From a bacterium (GTDB taxonomy: Bacteria > Electryoneota > RPQS01): DNA of 7,935 nt. This document shows positions 1 to 6,365 of this stretch, one piece after another. The notes under the pieces were generated by a model. The model was not told the DNA's origin, did no database searches, and was given only the letters and a program-made list of their open reading frames with translations. Within the stretch, counting starts at the first letter, position 1, and each line of letters begins with the position of its first letter. The DNA lies in assembly GCA_028711875.1 (NCBI GenBank), contig JAQTRJ010000083.1, positions 1-7,935 of the forward strand, read 5' to 3'. Position numbers and translations under genes: made by a program.

Positions 1-1
1 T

Positions 2-784
2 CCGATTTCCGTCGTCGTGATTACTCTGAACGAGGGGAGGAATCTCGCCCGTTGTCTATCCGCCGCTGATTTCTGCTCAGAAATCATTGTCGTGGATTCC
101 GGCTCGACAGATGAATCGCTCGCCATTGCCGAGCGATTCGGCGCGCGCATTTTTCATCGCCCGTGGTCGGGTTATCGCGATCAGAAGAACTTCGGCGTCG
201 AGCAAGCCAGTCAGCCGTGGGTTTTATGCATTGACGCCGATGAGGTCGTCTCGGCGGAGCTGAAAGCGGCGATTCTTCGTCGTTTTGCCGAAGTCCCGCC
301 GTTCGACGCCTTTGCGATCAACCGTCATGGATACTACGCGGATCGCCTGATCTGGCACAGCGGCTGGTATCCTCAATGGCGGCTCTTTCTGTATCGGAAG
401 GGCCAAGCGATCTGGAGCGGAGACGAACCGCACACCGTGGTGGACTTTCGCGGGGTGCGGTCTGCACGTCTCGAAGGTGATCTCTATCACTACACCTACG
501 CGACGATCTCCGAACACATTCGCAAAAGTCTGCGCGCCGCCGAAGATGCCGCCGAAGCCATGTTTCAAAAGCAACGTCCCGCCAGCGTCTCGGATCTGGT
601 CTTTCGTCCAGTGTGGGCAACCTTTAAAACCTATGTGCTGCAAGCGGGCTTTCTGGACGGATTTTATGGAGTCGTAATCGCGGTCGGGTCGGGATACTAT
701 ACGTTCTTGAAATACGCGCTGCTCCACGAAAAGCATCGCCGACGCTTTCGTTCGATTGAAGCGGAGTCTTCCGGACGTGCGTGA
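2..784 (+). CDS. Family-2 glycosyltransferase, WaaE/KdtX-like (LPS core), 5'-truncated by window edge
   Basis: Probable LPS-core glycosyltransferase that transfers a sugar from a nucleotide-sugar donor at the cytoplasmic face of the inner membrane. The frame is open to the window edge (it reads PISVVVITLNEGRN), so the GTG at 17 is an internal Val and the true start lies upstream; only a few residues are likely missing. Visible GT-A features are the N-terminal beta-strand ITLNE, the VVDSGSTDES loop, and the metal-binding DADE at 233-244. The middle part, with HSGWYPQWRLFLYRKG and an EPHTVV segment, and the C-terminal part, with HYTYATISEH, GFLDGFYG and YTFLKYALLHE, follow the layout of the WaaE/KdtX branch (beta-1,4-glucosyltransferase-like in enterobacteria). 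The family assignment is firm; donor and linkage are inference. Its 3' end overlaps the next gene by 8 nt, and it is the first visible gene of a four-gene + strand run. Confidence 0.9.
   Translation, partial: PISVVVITLNEGRNLARCLSAADFCSEIIVVDSGSTDESLAIAERFGARIFHRPWSGYRDQKNFGVEQASQPWVLCIDADEVVSAELKAAILRRFAEVPPFDAFAINRHGYYADRLIWHSGWYPQWRLFLYRKGQAIWSGDEPHTVVDFRGVRSARLEGDLYHYTYATISEHIRKSLRAAEDAAEAMFQKQRPASVSDLVFRPVWATFKTYVLQAGFLDGFYGVVIAVGSGYYTFLKYALLHEKHRRRFRSIEAESSGRA
763..766 (+). promoter_or_regulatory. Ribosome binding site GGAG deciding the GTG start at 777
   Basis: GGAG lies 10 nt upstream of the GTG at 777, inside the 3' end of the preceding glycosyltransferase. The further-upstream TTG at 756 has no purine-rich sequence before it. 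This favours the start at 777 and an 8-nt gene overlap. Confidence 0.5.
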
Positions 785-1781
785 AATCCCGGAATCTCCC
801 CGCATCGCCGCGCTGCTGTTTCGTCGAGTCGGCGACAGTCTGTTGGCAACGCCGGCTCTGCGCGCGGTGAGATCGCGTTTTCCCCGAGCGCACTTGTCCG
901 TCATCTGCGAGCCGCAGGTGGAACGCGTGTTTTACGGAAATGCCGCGCTCAGCGAGGTGATCGTGGTCTCTGCGTCGCCGTCGGTCCCGCGGATGGTGAG
1001 CGCGCTTCGTACTCACGGTCGCCCCGACGTTGTGCTCGATTTTCTGTCGAATCCCCGGACCGCAATTGCCACCGCGCTCAGTTTCGCGCCGCGCCGAATC
1101 GGTTTCGCTTGTCCCGGACGACGGTGGGCTTACAGCGACACGGTCGCGCTCCAGAATCCGGCCACTCCCATCTATAGCGCGCTGCACAAATCTCGCTTGG
1201 CGGAGGCCGCGGGCTGTGTTTCCGATGGCTGGCATTCGGAGTATTTTCTTGCGGAATCAGACGTGCGGTTTGCTGAGGAGCAGTGGCAGCGCCGCGGTTG
1301 GCGCGATACGGATGAGATCATCGCTTTTTTCATCCACAGCCGCCGTGAGTATAAACGATGGCCGCTCGAGCGATTTGCCGACGTGATCCGACGGTTGACT
1401 GACGAATCGCAGAGTGTTCCGCTGGTGTTGTCCACTCCCGGCGACGAGTTGGCGGTCGAATCCCTGCAGACACACGGTTCGGTTTCCGAGTCAAATATTC
1501 TCCGCACGGCAAATCTTGGACAATTGGGCGCGGTGCTGAAACGCTGCCGGCTGCTGATCGGAAATGACGGCGGGCCGAAGCATATTGCCATTGCGCTCGA
1601 TGTTCCCACGCTGACGATTTTCGGCAGGGAGCCGACTGCGTACTGGACTCCCCCTGAATCCAGCCGCCACCGAGTGGTCTCAGCGATTTCATCGGGAGTA
1701 TCCACGAGCGCGCTTTGGCCCTCGGCAGAGGACGTTTTCAACATCCTGCGTCAGATGCGATGCACGGCGAATTTTCGATGA
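777..1781 (+). CDS. Family-9 glycosyltransferase (ADP-heptose:LPS heptosyltransferase-like), enzyme A
   Basis: Predicted to add a heptose-type sugar to the lipid A-Kdo acceptor or the growing core. The protein is 334 aa from the GTG at 777, close to the usual GT9 length of about 320-350. The N-terminal acceptor-domain loop reads FRRVGDSLLATPALRA and keeps the Gly-Asp (residues 19-20) that holds the catalytic Asp of WaaC-type enzymes. The donor-domain segment HSRREYKRWPLERF keeps the phosphate-binding Lys (about residue 193). The C-terminal signature GNDGGPKHIAIALDVPTLTIFG, at about residues 262-283, is the nucleotide-binding motif in its NDGGPKH form, followed by IFGREPTAYW. All key positions look intact, so it is probably active. 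It overlaps the preceding gene by 8 nt and the next GT9 gene through ATGA. Alternative start: TTG at 756. Exact donor and acceptor are unknown. Confidence 0.88.
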   Translation: MREIPESPRIAALLFRRVGDSLLATPALRAVRSRFPRAHLSVICEPQVERVFYGNAALSEVIVVSASPSVPRMVSALRTHGRPDVVLDFLSNPRTAIATALSFAPRRIGFACPGRRWAYSDTVALQNPATPIYSALHKSRLAEAAGCVSDGWHSEYFLAESDVRFAEEQWQRRGWRDTDEIIAFFIHSRREYKRWPLERFADVIRRLTDESQSVPLVLSTPGDELAVESLQTHGSVSESNILRTANLGQLGAVLKRCRLLIGNDGGPKHIAIALDVPTLTIFGREPTAYWTPPESSRHRVVSAISSGVSTSALWPSAEDVFNILRQMRCTANFR

Positions 1782-2761
1782 TGCGTCCGGTTTCGATTCT
1801 CGCTTTTCGCAACGGCTCGATCGGCAATACGCTGGCGGCTGTCCCGGCACTGCGAGCGATTCGCGCGGCTCATCCGGACGCGCAGTTGACGGTTGTTGTG
1901 GATTCCGTCGGTCATGAGCTGCTGGCTCCCTGTCCATGGATTAATCGTCTGATCATCTACGAGAAGCGCGGTCGCGATCACTCGCTCGCGCGGCATATTC
2001 GTCTGATCCGTGAGCTGCGCGCGCTTCACCCGACTCATGCCGTTCTATTCAAGCGCTTCTTTCGAAACGGATTGCTGGCTTGGCTATCCGGCGCCTCGAC
2101 GCGCGCCGGCTTTCTGACAGACGGAAAAGCTCCCTTCCTCAATCGGACGATTCCCTATGACGAGAGCGTCTCCGTCGTTGATCTGAACCTGCGTCTCGCC
2201 GCACTGCTTGGCGCGTCGCCCGCAGACCGTCATCTGGAGCTATTTCTCACGCCCGAGGACGAGAGAATGGCTGACGATCTGCGGCAGCGCCGCGGCAGCG
2301 CCGGGCGTTATTGTGTCGCACACTATGGAGGCCGCACGTCGCCGCCGGATTTCTTTCCGGTGGAACGATTTCTCTCGCTGCTGCGCAACGTCGCTGCCGA
2401 TCTCGACATCCTGCTGATCGGATCCGGTGCCGGCGAACGATCGCTCGCCCAACGGTTTCAGTCTCTCGATCCACGCCTGCAAGATGCTACCGATTTGCCG
2501 ATTCGGGTGACGGCAGCTTTAATGCGGCATGCGGAATTTTTCATCGGTTTTGATAGCGGCCCGGCTCATCTCGCGGCCGCCGCCGGAGCGAGAACGCTCA
2601 TCATCTATCGTTCTTCCGAAAACGTCCAGAGGCAAATCCGCAAGTGGCTGCCGCCCTCGCCGATCGCCCATCCGCTCCTCCCCCCCGAGACTTCAGACGA
2701 TCACTCGTGGAATAAATTTTTCGATCACGTCCGTATTTTGCTGGAGCCGACGGGTGTCTGA
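1778..2761 (+). CDS. Family-9 glycosyltransferase-like protein B with altered catalytic residues
   Basis: GT9-fold protein of 327 aa. The ATG at 1778 overlaps the stop of enzyme A as ATGA, which suggests translational coupling; ATG at 1760 and 1781 are alternatives, and none has a good Shine-Dalgarno. It keeps the family frame: N-terminal VSILAFRNGSIGNTLAAVPALRA, then in the C-terminal half GFDSGPAHLAAAAGARTLIIY at about residues 257-277. Key positions differ. The loop that is Gly-Asp in enzyme A and in the heptosyltransferase at 6362-7420 is Gly-Asn here (residues 16-17, AAT at 1826-1828). The KRWP-type Lys segment is replaced by GGRTSPPDFFPVERF (from about residue 184). The usual FGPT after the nucleotide motif is YRSS. 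It may be a transferase with different chemistry or acceptor, or a non-catalytic partner. It is downstream of enzyme A and overlaps the next gene by 8 nt. Confidence 0.82.
   Translation: MMRPVSILAFRNGSIGNTLAAVPALRAIRAAHPDAQLTVVVDSVGHELLAPCPWINRLIIYEKRGRDHSLARHIRLIRELRALHPTHAVLFKRFFRNGLLAWLSGASTRAGFLTDGKAPFLNRTIPYDESVSVVDLNLRLAALLGASPADRHLELFLTPEDERMADDLRQRRGSAGRYCVAHYGGRTSPPDFFPVERFLSLLRNVAADLDILLIGSGAGERSLAQRFQSLDPRLQDATDLPIRVTAALMRHAEFFIGFDSGPAHLAAAAGARTLIIYRSSENVQRQIRKWLPPSPIAHPLLPPETSDDHSWNKFFDHVRILLEPTGV
2743..2746 (+). promoter_or_regulatory. Ribosome binding site GGAG deciding the GTG start at 2754
   Basis: GGAG sits 7 nt before the GTG at 2754, which is ideal spacing. The open frame runs much further upstream, but that part lies inside the GT9-like gene and does not look like a glycosyltransferase. 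The GT-A domain begins about 10 residues after this GTG. Confidence 0.65.
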
Positions 2762-3623
2762 TCCGGCTGATCTTATCATCGGAGCGGCGATTCCCGCTTA
2801 CCGTAACGTCGAATCCCTGCGGCGATGTCTCGCGTCCATCATTCGCGTGTCTCCCCTGCTGGCCGCGAATATCTCCGTGGTGGATGACAGCGGTGACGGG
2901 AGATTGGACGCTATACTTCGCTCGCACTTTCCGCAGATTCGCTGGACGATACACCATGAGAATCGCGGCTTTGGAGCGTCAGCCAACGACGCCGTCGCCG
3001 CCTGCACGGCCGACATTGTCGTACTGCTTAACGATGACACCGAGTTGCTGACGGATCCGGTTGCGCCGCTTCGACAGGCGTTTTGCGATCCGCGATTGTT
3101 TGCCGTCACTTTCCAATCTGTTCACGCCGATCTTTCCCTTCGTGAAGGCGCGAAACGTTTGATCTGGTCGCTGGGAATGCCCCGCGTCTTGCACAATCCG
3201 CGCGATCAGCATTCCGCTGCGGCTAACGAGATTCCCTCCGCCTATGCCGTCGGCGGACACGCGGCCTACGACCGAAAGCGCTTCCTCGCACTCGGCGGTT
3301 TCGATCTACTCTTCGAACCCTTCTATTGGGAGGACGTGGACTTGTGCTGGCGGGCGCGATCTCAAGAGTGGAAAACCGTCTTTCTTCCCGAGTGCCGAGT
3401 GCTCCACGATCGCACCGGAGCCATTCGCAGCACCTTTACTGAGAGAATGATTCGCGAGACGACATGGCGCAATCGCCTGCTGTTTGCGTGGCGTCACGCT
3501 TCTCCGGTGCAGCGGGTTTTTCTCGAATTGTCCCGAATCTATCATCACGCATCGAATCCTGTTTTTCGCCGAGCCTATCGTGCCGCCCGAGAGCGTTACC
3601 GCGCGCAGACGACTTCGACCTGA
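2754..3623 (+). CDS. Family-2 glycosyltransferase, rhamnosyltransferase-like
   Basis: Predicted cytoplasmic or membrane-associated glycosyltransferase that adds a sugar to the LPS core or O-chain; 289 aa from GTG 2754. GT-A motifs appear in order: strand AAIPAYRN at about residues 11-18, the VVDDSGDG nucleotide loop (about 42-49), NRGFGASAND (about 70-79), a metal-binding LNDDTE (about 92-97), GGFDLLFEPFYWEDVDLCWRA-type acceptor/catalytic segment (about 181-201, with Glu-Asp before VDLCWRAR), and a LPECRVLHDRTG strand. The YWEDVDLCWRAR form is typical of the GT2 branch that includes rhamnosyltransferases of the RfbF/WbbL kind. The C-terminus is basic and amphipathic, without a clear transmembrane helix. 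It is the last gene of the + strand run and is followed by the shared terminator. Family is firm, sugar specificity unknown. Confidence 0.88.
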   Translation: MSDPADLIIGAAIPAYRNVESLRRCLASIIRVSPLLAANISVVDDSGDGRLDAILRSHFPQIRWTIHHENRGFGASANDAVAACTADIVVLLNDDTELLTDPVAPLRQAFCDPRLFAVTFQSVHADLSLREGAKRLIWSLGMPRVLHNPRDQHSAAANEIPSAYAVGGHAAYDRKRFLALGGFDLLFEPFYWEDVDLCWRARSQEWKTVFLPECRVLHDRTGAIRSTFTERMIRETTWRNRLLFAWRHASPVQRVFLELSRIYHHASNPVFRRAYRAARERYRAQTTST

Positions 3624-3663
3624 ATTATTTTCGCCTGAGCTCTCTCATGCTCTTCCGCACAAA

Positions 3664-3692
3664 AAAGCCCGAGGGATAATCCCTCGGGCTTT
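3664..3692. terminator. Bidirectional rho-independent terminator between converging operons
   Basis: A perfect 13-bp inverted repeat (3664-3676 paired with 3680-3692) encloses a 3-nt loop, TAA. The stem core is GCCCGAGGGA/TCCCTCGGGC. Read on the - strand, the stem is followed at once by a run of six T, a strong terminator for the ATPase operon. Read on the + strand it is preceded by six A and followed by TTT and then mixed sequence, so it is weaker there. It lies in the 87-nt gap between the two converging genes (stops at 3623 and 3711), which holds nothing else. Confidence 0.9.
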
Positions 3693-3710
3693 GCATCGTT
3701 GTCTTACGAC

Positions 3711-4409
3711 TCAGGCTTCCAGACCGAATTGTTCCATGAGCGGCGGCTGTCCAAGCAGGTCATGCGTGTCGCCCGACCAGACGAGTTTTCCTTCAGACAG
3801 CACCCATGCGCGCCCGCCTAATTCGCTCATGAGCTCGACGTCGTGCGTCACGGCGATGACGATCCGATCCGTTGTCACGCACTCGTGAAGCAGACTTATC
3901 ATCCTTCGGTGAAAACGACAATCCAAACCGATCGTCGGTTCGTCCGCCACCAGCACGCGCGGTTGTCGGGCCGCCTGCAACGCGGTTGCCACCAACCGGC
4001 CATAACCCGCCGACAAATGAAAAGGATGCAAGTCAGCCACGTCATCGAAACAAATGCCAAGTTTCTCAAGATAGCGCTTAGCGGACTCCGCACACGAGGA
4101 ACCGGCAATCTGTTCCAGCTCACGGGCAACCGTGTCCTCGAAAAACAGAGTTTCGGGAAACTGGAACACATAGGCAGCTTCATGACGGCGCTGCGCGATC
4201 GGGAATCCATCCAGCAACACGCTCCCCTCATTCGGCAGGATGTGTCCCGTGAGCAGCAGCGCCAGAGTCGTCTTTCCCGATCCGGAAGGACCGCAAATCA
4301 CGTGCGGAACTCCGGCGCGGAATTCCGCGTTCACTCCGCCAATTGCCGCGACGACGTCGCGCGGCAGCCGCCACGCGTAATGGAGATTTTCAGCAACGAG
4401 CGAGACCAT
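3711..4409 (-). CDS. ECF-type ABC transporter ATP-binding protein (EcfA2-like) with degenerate signature motif
   Basis: Cytoplasmic ABC ATPase of the energy-coupling-factor type, expected to power a membrane transporter as one half of a heterodimer with the adjacent ATPase; 232 aa from ATG 4409. Motifs: Walker A GPSGSGKT (residues 40-47), Q-loop in the ECF-typical form FQFPE (82-86), Walker B VLVADE (152-157) with catalytic Glu157, D-loop IGLD, and switch His189 in AVTHD. The signature motif is LSAGY (132-136) instead of LSGGQ, and the following residues are GRLVATA rather than the usual basic KRRVA-type stretch. The ATG was chosen because it comes 2 nt after the stop of the partner gene; a GTG at 4454 would overlap that gene by 43 nt. 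No Shine-Dalgarno is visible, so reinitiation after the partner is likely. It is the last gene of the - strand operon. The substrate cannot be told from the sequence. Confidence 0.88.
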   Translation of the reverse strand: MVSLVAENLHYAWRLPRDVVAAIGGVNAEFRAGVPHVICGPSGSGKTTLALLLTGHILPNEGSVLLDGFPIAQRRHEAAYVFQFPETLFFEDTVARELEQIAGSSCAESAKRYLEKLGICFDDVADLHPFHLSAGYGRLVATALQAARQPRVLVADEPTIGLDCRFHRRMISLLHECVTTDRIVIAVTHDVELMSELGGRAWVLSEGKLVWSGDTHDLLGQPPLMEQFGLEA

Positions 4410-4411
4410 AG

Positions 4412-5089
4412 CTACGTGAGCGCTTGTTCGCTGCAGACCGACGGCGCTGTGCACTCATGCGGAATCAGCGTGCCCGCGTTCAGTTTCAGGCAGCGATTCG
4501 CCTGCAGCAGCGGACGCGGACGCGGCGTCACCCAGACGATGCCACAGTCTGCGCGCACCTCGTCCAGACTTTGCAGGAACTCGCGCCGGGACGGAGCGTC
4601 GAGAAACGAATCCGGCTCGTCCAGCAGAAGGAACTCGGGCTGCGCCGCCATCGCAGCGGCCAGCGCCACTCTCTGTTTCTGTCCCCCCGACAGACTTTCC
4701 GGCGGTCGAAATCGCAGCGGCTCGAGCCGGAAGCGCGCGAGTTGCGATGCCACCACCCGCTTCATGCGCGATCGTTCCATCCCTCGCAATTCGCAGCCGA
4801 GCGCGATCTCTTCCTCCACTGTAGCGGCTATCATCTGGTGATCGGGATTCTGCAGCACCATGCCGACCGCGCCGCGCCGTTCGCGCACCGGACTTCCGCC
4901 GACCCGAACGACTCCCTGAGTCGGCGCGAGTAAACCCGCAAGAATCCTCAGAAGCGTCGTCTTTCCGCTGCCGTTTTCACCCAGTATCACGACCAATTTC
5001 CCGGTCGAAATCGAGAAGTCAAGATCACGCAAAATCCAGCGTTGACCGTCAAAGCCGAAACGGACATCGTGCGCGGTCAGTTCACTCAC
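4412..5089 (-). CDS. ECF-type ABC transporter ATP-binding protein (EcfA1-like) lacking the H-loop histidine
   Basis: ABC ATPase of 225 aa, the probable heterodimer partner of the next gene. Motifs: Walker A GENGSGKT (residues 37-44), Q-loop VLQNPDHQMIAATVEEEIALG (Gln80; strongly ECF/CbiO-like), canonical signature LSGGQKQR (133-140), and Walker B FLLLDE (153-158) with Glu158. The H-loop is abnormal: where the family has a THD-type motif the protein reads WVTPRPRP, so the switch His is Pro189 (codon at 4523-4525). Spacing to the conserved QA(D/N)R segment is unchanged, so this is substitution rather than loss of sequence. The C-terminus is short, with none of the extra C-terminal domain found in some EcfA proteins. 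The GTG start has AAGGAG 7 nt upstream and overlaps waaA by 8 nt. No EcfT or substrate-binding component is encoded in the window. Confidence 0.9.
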   Translation of the reverse strand: MSELTAHDVRFGFDGQRWILRDLDFSISTGKLVVILGENGSGKTTLLRILAGLLAPTQGVVRVGGSPVRERRGAVGMVLQNPDHQMIAATVEEEIALGCELRGMERSRMKRVVASQLARFRLEPLRFRPPESLSGGQKQRVALAAAMAAQPEFLLLDEPDSFLDAPSRREFLQSLDEVRADCGIVWVTPRPRPLLQANRCLKLNAGTLIPHECTAPSVCSEQALT

Positions 5090-6365
5090 CCAGACACTCC
5101 TTCAGTCGGCCGGCAATGGCTTTCGCGACGCCGCTGCGCGACTGTACGAACTGCTTCGCCCGCTGCCGCAACGCATCCAGTTGTTCTTCATCCTGCATGA
5201 AACCGATGATCCACGAGGCGCATTGCCGCCGCCCCGTCATAACCTGAACGATTCCCGCTGGCCGCGCTTCGCCGGCCTCGTGCGCCACGCCGATATTCGG
5301 GCCGCAGAGCACGGGCGATCCGCACGCCATCGGCTCGAGCACGCTGTGAACTCCACGGCCGAATCCGCCGCCGACGTACGCCGCGCGGCCGACTTGATAA
5401 AGATCGGCCAGAATTCCCGTCCGGTTAACCAGCAGAACTTGCACATCAGACACATTACGGGAACGATCCAAGTCGTCAAAGCGCAGGCCGCATCGCCGAC
5501 ACTGCGCCTCCACACGCCGGTGGGCGCGCGGCGAAGGATCATGCGGAACAAGCAGCAGAAGAAACCTCGAATCGCTTTCTGTCAATTTGGAAACGAGCGG
5601 CAGCAGCAACTCTTCGTCGTCGGGATGCGTGCTCCCGGCTACGAGCACCCAGCGGTCGCGGCAACGCTCGGCCACGCCATCGGGCAGCGGCCGACACGAA
5701 TTCGCGCGCGCCAGGACCCGGTCGTAGCGCGCGTCGCCCGCCGTCCGGACGCGGTCGCCGCCGAGAACCAACCGCCGCGCGCGCCGCGAATCCTCGTCAG
5801 AGACCGTCATCACTTCTCGAAAACTCGAATAGACGGCCGAATGAAACTGCCGAACGAGCGGCCACTGCCGCGAAGACGCGGCATGGAAATTCCCGTTGAT
5901 CAGAAACAGCGGAATGTCGAAATGCGCGGTCTCCCACGCGAAATTCGGCCAGATATCATGCTTGGTAATCGCGACCAGCGACGGACGAAGCGCCTGCAGA
6001 TACTCCCGCACGTTACGCACCGAATCGATCGGACTGAAATCTGCGAAATCGAACTCGTGCGCGCGGCGCAGCGCCGCCTGAGCCGACGGCGAGAAATAAC
6101 TGACGGCTATCGCCACGCGATTTCGGTCGAACTCGGTCGCAATCGGCTTCAGCGCTTCCAATTCTCCCGCCGAGGCACAGTGAAACAAAAGCACCTTACG
6201 ATCGCCGATGCGCTGTCGGAATGCCCGCGCTCGTTCCGCCAGACCACGCCGACCCTTCAGTCCATCGCGCACCTTGCCGTGAAACATGGCGAAAACGTTT
6301 GATCCTCCCCACAGCGCCGGGAGGATCAATCGGTTGTAGAGAAACCGGTAGGCGTTGACATTCAC
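5082..6365 (-). CDS. waaA: 3-deoxy-D-manno-octulosonic acid (Kdo) transferase, GT30
   Basis: Transfers Kdo from CMP-Kdo to the lipid A precursor at the cytoplasmic face of the inner membrane, the first step of LPS core assembly. The protein is 427 aa from GTG 6365, matching the family's usual length of about 425. A short N-terminal hydrophobic/aromatic segment (about residues 4-28, with YRFLYNRLILPALW) fits the membrane-anchoring helix. Next come FHCASAGELEALKP with the catalytic Glu68, YFSPSAQ, KHDIWPN (135-141; METELWPN in E. coli), the GDARYDRV segment (210-217), the CMP-Kdo-site segments GSTHPDDEE (244-252) and VPHDP, and GGGFGRGVHSVLEP (332-345) followed by CGPN. The KHD, GDARYD and GGGFGRG variants resemble Bacteroidetes-type Kdo transferases as I recall them. 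The GTG overlaps the heptosyltransferase stop as GTGA; no clear Shine-Dalgarno, so coupling is likely. A 44-residue upstream extension is open but lies in the upstream gene. Confidence 0.95.
   Translation of the reverse strand: MNVNAYRFLYNRLILPALWGGSNVFAMFHGKVRDGLKGRRGLAERARAFRQRIGDRKVLLFHCASAGELEALKPIATEFDRNRVAIAVSYFSPSAQAALRRAHEFDFADFSPIDSVRNVREYLQALRPSLVAITKHDIWPNFAWETAHFDIPLFLINGNFHAASSRQWPLVRQFHSAVYSSFREVMTVSDEDSRRARRLVLGGDRVRTAGDARYDRVLARANSCRPLPDGVAERCRDRWVLVAGSTHPDDEELLLPLVSKLTESDSRFLLLLVPHDPSPRAHRRVEAQCRRCGLRFDDLDRSRNVSDVQVLLVNRTGILADLYQVGRAAYVGGGFGRGVHSVLEPMACGSPVLCGPNIGVAHEAGEARPAGIVQVMTGRRQCASWIIGFMQDEEQLDALRQRAKQFVQSRSGVAKAIAGRLKECLGE
5097..5102 (-). promoter_or_regulatory. Ribosome binding site AAGGAG for the first ATPase gene
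   Basis: On the - strand AAGGAG ends 7 nt before the GTG at 5089 and lies inside the end of waaA. It is the strongest Shine-Dalgarno in this operon and supports the GTG start and the 8-nt overlap. Confidence 0.75.

Noticed and set aside
224..904. Open frame on the - strand opposite the first glycosyltransferase and the start of GT9 enzyme A
   Set aside because: Arg-rich shadow with no homology I can recognise; it spans two coding genes on the other strand.
2529..2753. Upstream extension of the second family-2 glycosyltransferase
   Set aside because: Pro/Arg/Ser-rich out-of-frame reading of the GT9-like gene; GTG 2754 has an ideal ribosome binding site and directly precedes the GT-A domain.
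3624..3710. Possible small RNA or small gene in the gap between the operons
   Set aside because: Only 87 nt long and explained by the terminator hairpin; no promoter or credible reading frame seen.
4410..4454. GTG at 4454 as start of the second ATPase
   Set aside because: It would overlap the partner ATPase by 43 nt and add 15 residues that do not look like an ABC domain; the ATG at 4409 starts right at the normal domain boundary.
3843..4841. Long open frame on the + strand, 332 codons, opposite both ATPase genes
   Set aside because: Antisense to two well-supported ABC ATPases; low-complexity Arg/Ser-rich product, no start context, no domain.
5181..6302. Long open frame on the + strand, 373 codons, opposite waaA
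   Set aside because: Its product is Arg/His/Gln-rich with no recognisable domain, and it lies wholly antisense to a clear GT30 gene. GC-rich codon use keeps the opposite frame free of stops.
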